Below are positions 7,132-14,617 of a stretch of DNA of 29,892 nucleotides, piece by piece. The translations under genes and the position numbers were made by a program. The stretch is taken from the NCBI GenBank assembly GCA_002396385.1, contig DGTD01000020.1, positions 1 to 29,892 on the forward strand, read 5' to 3'. Position 1 is the stretch's first letter; every line of letters starts with the position of its first letter. The stretch comes from Bacteroidales bacterium UBA4345 (GTDB lineage: Bacteria; Bacteroidota; Bacteroidia; Bacteroidales; Paludibacteraceae). The notes below the pieces were generated by a model, which searched no databases, was not told the DNA's origin, and saw only the letters and a list, made by a program, of their open reading frames with translations.

Positions 7132-10100
7132 ATGTCATTACGCTTTATCTATATTGTCATTTTTGCATTGCTTGGCATTATGCAGACTTCTGCCACTTAT
7201 AAAAGGCAGTTCTTTTTTATGCCAAGTAATTACAAGAGTGAAATTACCCATATTGCTGCCGATGATTTAGGTTACATTTGGATATCGACCGATGAGGGAC
7301 TGGTCCGTTACGACGGTTTTTCATACCTCCGAATCGAGCATCGTCAGGGCGACACGCTGTCTCTGCCGAACAATGGCTGTAAGAAAGTACTCATCGATAG
7401 TCGGAAAAACTTTTGGGTAGGAACCAGCACAGGACTGGCCTTGTTTGACCCGCGCACTTATGTCTGCCATTATGTCCCGGTCGATTCTGGCGAAGTGGCC
7501 ATTATTGATTTGGAGGAGGATGTCGACCATACCTTGTGGTTGTTAAGTTACGATGCCATCTACCATTTTTACCCCGAAACAAAAAAGGTGGAAGCCTTCA
7601 GGGGTGATTGGGGAATCCGGTTTGCGGTAACTGATACTGAATTGTGGGTCACTTCTGAAACAAAGGGGCTGACGGTCATTGATAAAAAAACGGGTAAAGC
7701 GGAAAAAGTAGGCGGACTTTCAAACGACCTTTTCCGGGTATTCAAGACTTCGACCGGAAAAATGTTCTTGGGCTCGCTAAATAACGGCCTATACATTCTC
7801 AACCAAGACCGGAAAGTGGTCAAACACTATCTGGCCAAGAAAGATGGAGCTTTGTTCTCCAGCAACTGTATCTGCTCGTTTGCCGAAGACGAAAAGGGAA
7901 ATGTGTGGGTCGGCAACTTGAATGGTAACCTTACTATTTATAACCTTAACACCATGTCGTTTGTTCCGTCGCGGCTTATCTTTCCTGAAGGGGTGAACGA
8001 CAACCACCTTACTGTCAGCTCAATCCTTTGCGATGCGTCAAACAACATTTGGGTTGGAACCTACCGCTATTGGTTTTACAAGTCTTCGGCGAGCCACCAG
8101 GTGTTCACTTACCACCGGTTGTCAGACGGCTCTCCGGTTTCCTCTTTTCTGTACCGGCAGGGAAAGCCGCTTTTAGTGGCTTCTGATGGTGGCGGCATCT
8201 TTACGTTCGACGCAGAAAAAAACTATTCTTTACAACAGGCATTTACAAACAACAAAGATTTGTGTGCAGCCTCCATCAGGAAGACCGAATCTGGTAATGA
8301 GGCGTACATCGCATCGTGGGGGAGTGGCATATTTAAAACCGAGGCAAATAGCCTTAAACCTGTTTTCAACAACAGGTTGCCGTCGTTCAAGCTGCAAGAT
8401 GTGTTGCCAACCGATTCTGGTATGTGGGTGGCTATAGACCAATATGGGGTACTGTTTCTGAATAATAATGGCCGTATTCTGGGCAGAGGTTTCCCTAATT
8501 CGGCTGCCTTCTCTTCTATGCCCCATTATCCGCACCATTTGTTTGTCGGCCGTAACGGCAACCTGTGGATTTCGACCAGTAACGGACTTTGTGTCTGGAA
8601 TGGGGTGAATTTGCGGAAATACTTTGTGCCCGAGGCTAACAGTAACGACGACATCATGGCGGTTGAAGACATGAAGAAAAGGGTCTGGTTTTTAAACAAG
8701 ACACACGGTTTGTGCTGTCTTGACACTCAGACTGACTCTATAGCGTTTTTTTCCCAGCGTTACGGATTGCCTATCGGCTTAAAGGCATTGGCAGTTGACC
8801 ATAAAGGCTACTTGTGGATAACCAGTTCTAATCACCTTTATTGCATTGACCTTGAGACGGAGGATATTAGAAATTTTGATATCTCAAGCCAGTTAGGCAT
8901 CGATGTCTTCCATCCGCGTTCGTTGACTGTTTGTCCCGACGGCATGCTCTATGCGGGCTCTTCGTCTGGTTTCTTGGCCGTGCAAACCAACGATATACTG
9001 CCTCCTGTTGAAAAATCGGTGGTTTTATCTTCTTTCTCGCTGTTTGGCGAGGTGCAGAAACCTGGCGAGTCTGATATCCTTACCGAGGACATCTCGTTAT
9101 GCGGAAAGTTGGAATTGTCGCATGAACAAAACCTTTTCTCTTTCTCATTTGTGTGCCCTAACTATTCAGGCCCGGACCAAATAGAGTTTTACTACCGTCT
9201 GACAGGTTTGTCTAAATCGTGGGTCAAGGCAGATGGTCACTCGGCTTCCTTTTCCAGTCTTCCGGCAGGAACCTATAAACTGGAAGTGAAGGCAATGGCC
9301 GGTAGTCACTTGTTGGGTACGCTTACCAAGCCTTTGGTTTTGATTGTACGGCCTGCGTGGTGGAATACGTGGTGGTTCCGTACCTTGTTGTTGCTAATTG
9401 TCTCTGGTGTTGTGTTCTTGTTCGTATCGTACCGGATACGTTTTTTAAAGAAACAGCAACTGGTTCTGGAGCAGCAAGTGGAAAACCGAACCCGGCAAAT
9501 TGCCGAACGCAATGAGGAAATACTTAACCAGAACAAGAAAATTGAGTCGAAGAATGCCGAATTAGACAGTGCGTTGTCAACTAAAGATAAAATTATATCT
9601 GTAATGGCACACGATTTACGAAACCCGTTGTCGGTCATCACTGGTATGTTGGGGGTATTGCAATCGAATAAAGAGGTGGAACAATCGCCTGTGCTAACCA
9701 AACAGATTGACACCGTCAGCAATGCGGCCAACGTCCTTCAGGGGCAGATGGAAAACCTGCTCCAATGGGCCCGTTTGCAGTCGAGCAGCATCGTTTTCTC
9801 TCCAACAGAGGTGTTCCTTGCTTTTGCTGTGAAGGGTGCAATAGCATTGTTGCAGGATGTCGCCCGGCAGAAGGGGGTTGTATTTGATGTTACAGACAAC
9901 TCGACGCACGCTGCCGTTGCCGACGAACGTATGGTGGCAACTATAGTGCGCAACTTGTTGGCTAATGCTATCAAATTTTCCTATGCTAACGGTCAGGTAG
10001 AAGTGTCGATAACCGAGAATGACAGCCAGGTGTTGCTGAAGGTGAAAGATCATGGAACGGGCATTGCTCCCGATTTGCTCCCCACCTTGTTTGCCGACTC

Positions 10101-11118
10101 TAAAGTTGGCGCTGTGGCATCTACCAACGGCACTGCTGGCGAGGAGGGTTCCGGGTTGGGTTTGCGCATCTGTTACGATTTTGCCACCCGGTGCAAAGGA
10201 AGCCTCGATGTTGACAGTACCGTTGGCTTGGGTAGTATTTTCACCCTCGCTCTGCCGAAGAGTAAATTGGAGAAGTCTTCCGAGCATTTTGCCAATAATG
10301 ATGACAAAAACGATGCTGATGCGGTTGCTGAGACCCCTAACGAAGTGTCTGATAAAAAATCGATTCTCTTTGTCGATGACGATGCCAATCTGCTTGATTA
10401 TCTTACTGCCATCTTCCAAGGCGAGTTTGTGGTGGAGACTGCTTCGAACGGAGAAGAAGGGCTGCAAGTCGCACGCAAGACTTTGCCTGACATTATCATC
10501 TCTGATTTGATGATGCCGCGGATGAATGGAAAAGAGTTCTGCGAACATATAAAGTCTGACAGCCTGACACGGCACATTCCTGTGCTGTTGCTTACCGCAA
10601 GTGATTCTGATGTTACACATATAGAAAGCTTGACCGCTGGTGCCGACGACTACATCTTGAAACCTTTCCATCGTGATATCCTTATTGCTAAAGTTAAGAC
10701 AGTGTTGCACAATAAGGATTTGCAAATGAAGTATTTCAGTGAACAGATGTTCTCGATTAGTGCAGACGGAGTTTCCTCTTCGTCGCCAGAGGCGGAATTC
10801 TTGGAAAAAGCAATCCAAGTCGTGAAGGCACATGTCGATGATTCGGAATTCACCGCCGATGTGTTCGCTTCGGAAATGGCTATCAGCCGTGTGCAGTTGT
10901 TCCGTAAGTTTAAGGCGGTTGCTGCTAGCTCGCCTTCTGAATTCGTGAAACAGTACCGTCTGAGTTATGCCGGACAACTGCTGGCGGCCGGTAATGTGAC
11001 GGTTGCCGATGTGGCGTATGCCTGCGGATTCACCGATCCAAAATATTTTAGTTCCTGCTTCTCGGCAAAGTATGGCATGTCGCCTTCTCAATATGCAAAG
11101 GCAAATAAAAAGATTTAA
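7132..11118 (+). CDS. Hybrid two-component system sensor kinase/response regulator
   Basis: The 1328-residue protein has the full domain order of Bacteroides hybrid two-component regulators. After a signal peptide comes a periplasmic double beta-propeller of Reg_prop repeats (for example GYIWISTDEGL, NFWVGTSTGL, NVWVGNLNGN, NLWISTSNGL), then a Y_Y_Y domain at about 655-740. A transmembrane helix lies near 745-768, and a HisKA domain follows with H827 in MAHDLRNP. The ATPase domain has the N-box NLLANAIKFS (about 941), GTGIAP and GSGLGLRI. The receiver has D1125 in SDLMMPR and the conserved KPF, and an AraC-type helix-turn-helix closes the protein at about 1225-1325. All catalytic residues are present. 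Members of this family usually sense a glycan fragment and activate a neighbouring polysaccharide locus, but no SusC/SusD or glycosidase gene is present here, so its target is unknown. Confidence 0.95.
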   Translation: MSLRFIYIVIFALLGIMQTSATYKRQFFFMPSNYKSEITHIAADDLGYIWISTDEGLVRYDGFSYLRIEHRQGDTLSLPNNGCKKVLIDSRKNFWVGTSTGLALFDPRTYVCHYVPVDSGEVAIIDLEEDVDHTLWLLSYDAIYHFYPETKKVEAFRGDWGIRFAVTDTELWVTSETKGLTVIDKKTGKAEKVGGLSNDLFRVFKTSTGKMFLGSLNNGLYILNQDRKVVKHYLAKKDGALFSSNCICSFAEDEKGNVWVGNLNGNLTIYNLNTMSFVPSRLIFPEGVNDNHLTVSSILCDASNNIWVGTYRYWFYKSSASHQVFTYHRLSDGSPVSSFLYRQGKPLLVASDGGGIFTFDAEKNYSLQQAFTNNKDLCAASIRKTESGNEAYIASWGSGIFKTEANSLKPVFNNRLPSFKLQDVLPTDSGMWVAIDQYGVLFLNNNGRILGRGFPNSAAFSSMPHYPHHLFVGRNGNLWISTSNGLCVWNGVNLRKYFVPEANSNDDIMAVEDMKKRVWFLNKTHGLCCLDTQTDSIAFFSQRYGLPIGLKALAVDHKGYLWITSSNHLYCIDLETEDIRNFDISSQLGIDVFHPRSLTVCPDGMLYAGSSSGFLAVQTNDILPPVEKSVVLSSFSLFGEVQKPGESDILTEDISLCGKLELSHEQNLFSFSFVCPNYSGPDQIEFYYRLTGLSKSWVKADGHSASFSSLPAGTYKLEVKAMAGSHLLGTLTKPLVLIVRPAWWNTWWFRTLLLLIVSGVVFLFVSYRIRFLKKQQLVLEQQVENRTRQIAERNEEILNQNKKIESKNAELDSALSTKDKIISVMAHDLRNPLSVITGMLGVLQSNKEVEQSPVLTKQIDTVSNAANVLQGQMENLLQWARLQSSSIVFSPTEVFLAFAVKGAIALLQDVARQKGVVFDVTDNSTHAAVADERMVATIVRNLLANAIKFSYANGQVEVSITENDSQVLLKVKDHGTGIAPDLLPTLFADSKVGAVASTNGTAGEEGSGLGLRICYDFATRCKGSLDVDSTVGLGSIFTLALPKSKLEKSSEHFANNDDKNDADAVAETPNEVSDKKSILFVDDDANLLDYLTAIFQGEFVVETASNGEEGLQVARKTLPDIIISDLMMPRMNGKEFCEHIKSDSLTRHIPVLLLTASDSDVTHIESLTAGADDYILKPFHRDILIAKVKTVLHNKDLQMKYFSEQMFSISADGVSSSSPEAEFLEKAIQVVKAHVDDSEFTADVFASEMAISRVQLFRKFKAVAASSPSEFVKQYRLSYAGQLLAAGNVTVADVAYACGFTDPKYFSSCFSAKYGMSPSQYAKANKKI

Positions 11119-11157
11119 TGTTCAAGTGATTCCCTAATTTCAAAAATAAAATTCAAT

Positions 11158-11808
11158 ATGTATACCTACAAATATCCTCATCCGGCCATTACTGCCGATT
11201 GCGTTGTTTTGTGTTTCGACGGTGAGCATTTAAAATTACTGCTTATCCAGCGTAAGAATAACCCTTATGCGGGTTGCTGGGCTTTCCCTGGTGGATTTAT
11301 GGACATGGATGAAACGGTAGAAGAGGCTGCAAAACGCGAACTGATGGAGGAAACCCGCTTCGAGTGCGCTGGCTTGACCCAGTTCTATGTGTCGTCGACC
11401 GTCGACCGTGACGAGCGTGAAAGGGTGGTTACCTGTGCCTGCATGGCTTTCGTGAAGATGGGCAGGGTTGAAGCATCAGACGATGCGGGTAAGGCCGAGT
11501 GGTTCAACTTCCACAATCTTCCAGAATTGGCGTTCGACCATCGTGAGATTGTGGAGGTGGCAAAAAACAAGTTGAAGCAGATGCTCTATTTTGAGCCGAT
11601 TGCCTTCTACCTCTTGCCCGACACGTTCGATATGGCGTCGTTGCAGAAGGTGTATGAAGAGATTTTGGATAAGAAACTCGATGCAGCTGTCTTTGCTGAA
11701 CGTATGTTGGGCTTCAATATCTTAGATGAAAAGGGTGATGGTGTCTATTCGCTGAATAAGGAAAAATTCAAGAAATTTTCTGATAGGAACCTGTTGTCGA
11801 ATTTCTAA
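11158..11808 (+). CDS. Nudix hydrolase with NrtR-like winged-helix tail
   Basis: The Nudix box is intact: G46, E52 and R60-E61-L62-x-E64-E65 follow the G-x5-E-x7-REUxEE pattern, so it could bind and hydrolyse a nucleoside diphosphate derivative. Residues about 150-216 (LLPDTFDMASLQKVYEEIL, then FAERMLGFNIL) match the winged-helix tail of NrtR/AraR-type Nudix regulators, which sense ADP-ribose-like ligands or sugars and control transcription. Whether this protein is an enzyme, a regulator or both cannot be told; the intact box argues that catalysis is possible. It starts 39 bp after the hybrid two-component gene on the same strand, so co-transcription is possible. Its stop codon overlaps the stop of the convergent methyltransferase gene. 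Confidence 0.85.
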   Translation: MYTYKYPHPAITADCVVLCFDGEHLKLLLIQRKNNPYAGCWAFPGGFMDMDETVEEAAKRELMEETRFECAGLTQFYVSSTVDRDERERVVTCACMAFVKMGRVEASDDAGKAEWFNFHNLPELAFDHREIVEVAKNKLKQMLYFEPIAFYLLPDTFDMASLQKVYEEILDKKLDAAVFAERMLGFNILDEKGDGVYSLNKEKFKKFSDRNLLSNF

Positions 11809-13019
11809 CTATCAACTCTACTCCCGACTTTTTTACAACCGATAAGAACAAGTTCTTTATTCATAAGGGTGGTGGCGAACAGATACAAGTCACCGCCCTC
11901 TTTTATTTTCAGTTTCTTCCGAATGTCCTCTTGCCTAAGGGGGCAGTTCCTGATGGTAAGGTTGGCCTTTTTTGTGTCTGGGAAGGTCTTGTTAAAGTCG
12001 GCCGCATTTATTCTGCAGGTGCCAATCACCTCGAAAGCCCGGCCTTGCACTTCTGGCTTGAGCGTTTGTGACGTATAAAGGTGGCTGTTTTGTTGCAGGG
12101 GCTCGATGTCCCATGCCTCGCAGATGCTTTTAAAAGCGCCAGCTTTCATGATAGAGCTGTTCGGCTCGTAGAGATACTTGCCAACGGATGTGGCGATAGA
12201 AACTGTAGCTTCCTTCTCCTTGTTAAGGCTCGTAGTAAAAACATCGTTTTTTTGCGGTTTAATGTTGACGCAGAAAAGTCGGATGTCGGAACCAGCGTTG
12301 GCTTCAAAATTCTGGATAATCAGCAGTTCTTTGCATTCGTTCGCCACGCTGATGGTGTAAATACTTTCAATGTTTCTTAGCTCTTTGATGGCGGTGCCGA
12401 TGTCGAGCATTGGCGAGTATTTGACCATAACTTTCCGGGCCTTTTGGCGGAAAACGTCTTGTAGAAGGGTGAGGTCTGGCGTGCAGTCAGATGGGGCAAC
12501 CGTCTTTCTGCCGTTGGCATCCCTTCTGGCGGGATCGACAAACAGCAGGTCGAAACGCTGGCCGTTGTGCTGTTTCAGATAAGACTCGGCGTCGGTGTTG
12601 AACACCTGCCAGTTGGTGAGTCCGAATGCGTGGAGGTTGTTTTCTGCAATTTTGCAGAGGGCCTCGTTGGTCTCCACATAGTCGGCCTGCTTAAAGTGCT
12701 TGGAGATGAAGGTGAAGTCGATACCGAATCCACCGGTTAGGTCGGCCATAATGTCGCCTTCAGCCACCAGTTGGGCCTTAAACCGTGCGGTAGCTTCAGA
12801 AGAGCATTGTTCCAGCGACAAGTGGACGGGGTAAACGACCTTTTCGTTGGCGGCCCACGACGGCAGTTTCTGTTTGGCCTTCTGTAGACCTTCAATCTGT
12901 TGGAGTGCCGTTTTCAGGTCGTTGCCCGAGAGGTCGCACTTGCCTAACGCAAGTTTCCTGACATCATCGGTGGCGTGTTCTTTAATAAAACTAACAATTG
13001 ATGGTGTTAGGAAACTCAT
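11805..13019 (-). CDS. Class I SAM-dependent methyltransferase with THUMP-like domain
   Basis: The SAM-binding motif is MADLTGGFGIDF, followed by DYVETNEAL (motif II) and the FVDPARR motif at the catalytic cleft. The carboxy half carries the SVGKYLYEPNSSIMKAGAF signature and an SHLYTS segment of the THUMP-like domain. This architecture is typical of a Bacteroidota methyltransferase family of unassigned substrate, with RNA the likeliest target. I chose the start at 13019 (MSFLTPSIVSFI) because the open frame's first Met at 13079 would overlap the end of purU by 35 bp, and the extra 20 residues look unlike the family. The gap to purU upstream is 25 bp, so the pair is probably one operon. The stop TAG (11805-11807) overlaps the convergent Nudix gene stop. 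Confidence 0.85.
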   Translation of the reverse strand: MSFLTPSIVSFIKEHATDDVRKLALGKCDLSGNDLKTALQQIEGLQKAKQKLPSWAANEKVVYPVHLSLEQCSSEATARFKAQLVAEGDIMADLTGGFGIDFTFISKHFKQADYVETNEALCKIAENNLHAFGLTNWQVFNTDAESYLKQHNGQRFDLLFVDPARRDANGRKTVAPSDCTPDLTLLQDVFRQKARKVMVKYSPMLDIGTAIKELRNIESIYTISVANECKELLIIQNFEANAGSDIRLFCVNIKPQKNDVFTTSLNKEKEATVSIATSVGKYLYEPNSSIMKAGAFKSICEAWDIEPLQQNSHLYTSQTLKPEVQGRAFEVIGTCRINAADFNKTFPDTKKANLTIRNCPLRQEDIRKKLKIKEGGDLYLFATTLMNKELVLIGCKKVGSRVDS

Positions 13020-13044
13020 GGTATAATAGGTAATTGAGATGTCT

Positions 13045-13920
13045 TTAAGAGAATATGACGGTTCTGTTCTGATAAACAAGCACCTTGCGCTCGATGTGCT
13101 TCTCGATAGCGCGGCTCAGCACAATCTTCTCCAAGTCTCTACCTTTGGCAACGAACGTCTTGACGTTGTCTTTGTGGGTAACGCGTACCACATCTTGCTC
13201 GATAATTGGGCCGGCGTCGAGTTCCGAAGTCACATAGTGGCTGGTGGCGCCAATAATCTTCACACCACGGCTGTAGGCCTGGTGGTAGGGTTTGGCTCCG
13301 ATAAACGCAGGCAGGAACGAGTGGTGGATGTTGATGATGTTGTTGGGGTAGGTTTGAATCATCTCCTCAGAGATAATCTGCATGTATCTGGCTAGGACGA
13401 TGAAGTCGATGTTGTTGTCTTTCAACAATTTCATTTCTTCCTTCTCCAACTCCGTACGGTTGTCCTTGTTCAGTGGAATGACGTGGAACGGAATGCCGAA
13501 TTTTTCGCCCACCCACTGCAAGTCGGCGTGGTTGCTGATGATGAACGGAATGTCTACATTCATCTCTCCTGCCGTGTAACGGGCGAGGATGTCGAACAGA
13601 CAGTGGCTCATTTTCGAAACGAACAGTGCCATACGTGGTTTGACGTCGGTAAAGTAGATGCTGAACTGCATCTGGTATTTGCTGGCAAACAGCGTTTGGA
13701 AGTACTCGTTGATTTTCTCTGCGGGAATGAGGAATTGGTTCAAATCCCATTCCACACGCATAAAGAAAACGTTGTTCTCGTGGTCGACGTATTGGTCAAG
13801 ATATACAATGTTACCCTTGTTTACGTTGATGAAGTCTGTTACGGCTGCCAGAATACCTTGGGTATCGGGGCAGTGGAGTAGCAGTATAGCGTTTTTGTTC
13901 TTCTGTTCCATGTTGGTCAT
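13045..13920 (-). CDS. purU: Formyltetrahydrofolate deformylase
   Basis: PurU hydrolyses 10-formyl-tetrahydrofolate to formate and tetrahydrofolate, which feeds formate to purine synthesis and balances one-carbon pools. The amino-terminal ACT-type region begins with AILLLHCPDTQGILAAVTDF. The formyltransferase-like catalytic domain has the N-x-H pair in IINIHHSFLPAF and the catalytic Asp in ELDAGPIIEQD. From Met at 13920 the length is 291 residues, close to the 280 of E. coli PurU; 13911 is an alternative start three codons in. The frame is open up to 13995, but a promoter box TAAATTTGT at 13940-13948 lies inside that extension, so the longer start would not be transcribed from it. First gene of a probable two-gene operon with the methyltransferase. 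Confidence 0.93.
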   Translation of the reverse strand: MTNMEQKNKNAILLLHCPDTQGILAAVTDFINVNKGNIVYLDQYVDHENNVFFMRVEWDLNQFLIPAEKINEYFQTLFASKYQMQFSIYFTDVKPRMALFVSKMSHCLFDILARYTAGEMNVDIPFIISNHADLQWVGEKFGIPFHVIPLNKDNRTELEKEEMKLLKDNNIDFIVLARYMQIISEEMIQTYPNNIINIHHSFLPAFIGAKPYHQAYSRGVKIIGATSHYVTSELDAGPIIEQDVVRVTHKDNVKTFVAKGRDLEKIVLSRAIEKHIERKVLVYQNRTVIFS

Positions 13921-13939
13921 CTCTATAACTCTTTTATCT

Positions 13940-13948
13940 ACAAATTTA
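13940..13948 (-). promoter_or_regulatory. -7 promoter box for purU
   Basis: The minus strand reads TAAATTTGT, an exact TAnnTTTG match, placing transcription start near 13933, about 13 nt before the chosen ATG. It supports the shorter start of PurU. No clear -33 box. Confidence 0.5.
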
Positions 13949-14041
13949 CAAATATGTTTACAGATTCCCCCTCTAAAATGCGTTGAAATTAGCAAGATTG
14001 TGCCTAGAATTGCAAAAAATGGAGAACTATTTGCGTAAAAA

Positions 14042-14074
14042 TTTGTTTGATTAGATTATTTGAACTAATTTTGC
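14042..14074 (+). promoter_or_regulatory. Promoter of tRNA-Asp
   Basis: The -7 box TAATTTTGC (14066-14074) matches exactly. Two TTTG copies at 14042-14045 and 14046-14049 sit 20 and 16 bp before it, either one acceptable as the -33 element. Transcription should start near 14081, about 26 nt before the tRNA. Confidence 0.7.
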
Positions 14075-14106
14075 ATTGCAAAACCGAAAGGTGCGCTGGA
14101 TGAACT

Positions 14107-14180
14107 GGTGCGTTAGTTCAGCTGGTTAGAATGCCGCCCTGTCACGGCGGAGGTCATGGGTTCGAGTCCCATACGCACCG
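14107..14180 (+). tRNA. tRNA-Asp (anticodon GTC)
   Basis: All arms fold by eye. The acceptor stem pairs GGTGCGT with ACGCACC. The anticodon stem CCGCC/GGCGG holds loop CTGTCAC with anticodon GTC at 14141-14143. The T arm is ATGGG/CCCAT with loop TTCGAGT, and the discriminator base is G14180, as expected for Asp. The 3' CCA is not encoded: GCATAA follows. Confidence 0.97.
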
Positions 14181-14184
14181 CATA

Positions 14185-14219
14185 AGAGAGAATCTTCAAA
14201 ACGAGGGTTCTCTTTTTTG
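14185..14219 (+). terminator. Intrinsic terminator after tRNA-Asp
   Basis: AGAGAA (14187-14192) pairs with TTCTCT (14208-14213), extendable by two outer pairs, and is followed by a run of six T ending at 14218. It begins 5 nt after the tRNA. Confidence 0.7.
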
Positions 14220-14268
14220 TTTTTCCACTTTTTTCTCTGCAATACATCCGAAACGCTTTTATATTTTG

Positions 14269-14277
14269 TATCTTTGT
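14269..14277 (+). promoter_or_regulatory. -7 promoter box for the Dabb/dsbD operon
   Basis: TATCTTTGT matches TAnnTTTG and lies 28 bp before the ATG at 14306, just past the tRNA terminator. No -33 TTTG is visible. Confidence 0.6.
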
Positions 14278-14305
14278 ATTAGGTACAAACTGATTTTTTA
14301 GTAAC

Positions 14306-14605
14306 ATGGTTAAGCATATCGTATTATTCAAGTTTAAGTCTTTTGAAAGTGCTGAAGAGAAAGCACAAAAACTCAAATTTATACAAACTGAACTCTTGAA
14401 TCTGAAGGGTTTGATTAAGGAAATTGACTCTATGGAGGTCGGTTTGAACGGGAATGAGAAGGAAGCGTTCGACCTGGCGTTGATCTCTACTCATAAATCA
14501 TGGAACGATTTGGCTGTATACGACCAACACCCCGACCATGTTGCGGTAAAGAAGATTATCAAGGAAGTGCTTGATACCCGCTCTGCTGCTGATTTCGAAT
14601 ATTAA
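14306..14605 (+). CDS. Dabb-family (stress-responsive alpha/beta-barrel) protein
   Basis: The 99-residue length and the sequence MVKHIVLFKFK at the start, MEVGLNGN in the middle and YDQHPDHVAVKKII near the end fit the Dabb fold, a ferredoxin-like dimeric barrel. Members are soluble; some cyclise polyketides in plants, others are stress-induced with unknown chemistry. Here it leads an operon of four genes with short gaps (12 bp, 4 bp, then a 4-nt overlap), which ties it loosely to the thiol redox and nitroreductase genes behind it. No catalytic residues can be assigned. Confidence 0.85.
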   Translation: MVKHIVLFKFKSFESAEEKAQKLKFIQTELLNLKGLIKEIDSMEVGLNGNEKEAFDLALISTHKSWNDLAVYDQHPDHVAVKKIIKEVLDTRSAADFEY

Positions 14606-14617
14606 TACTACATTTTT

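Noticed and set aside
9694..11091. A 465-codon open frame on the minus strand.
   Set aside because: It is antisense to the kinase, receiver and regulator domains of the hybrid two-component gene; its protein is His/Arg/Cys-rich with no known motif, as expected of a shadow.
13020..13079. Longer start for the THUMP-like methyltransferase.
   Set aside because: It would overlap the 3' end of purU by 35 bp and adds 20 residues not like the family; 13019 is the better start.
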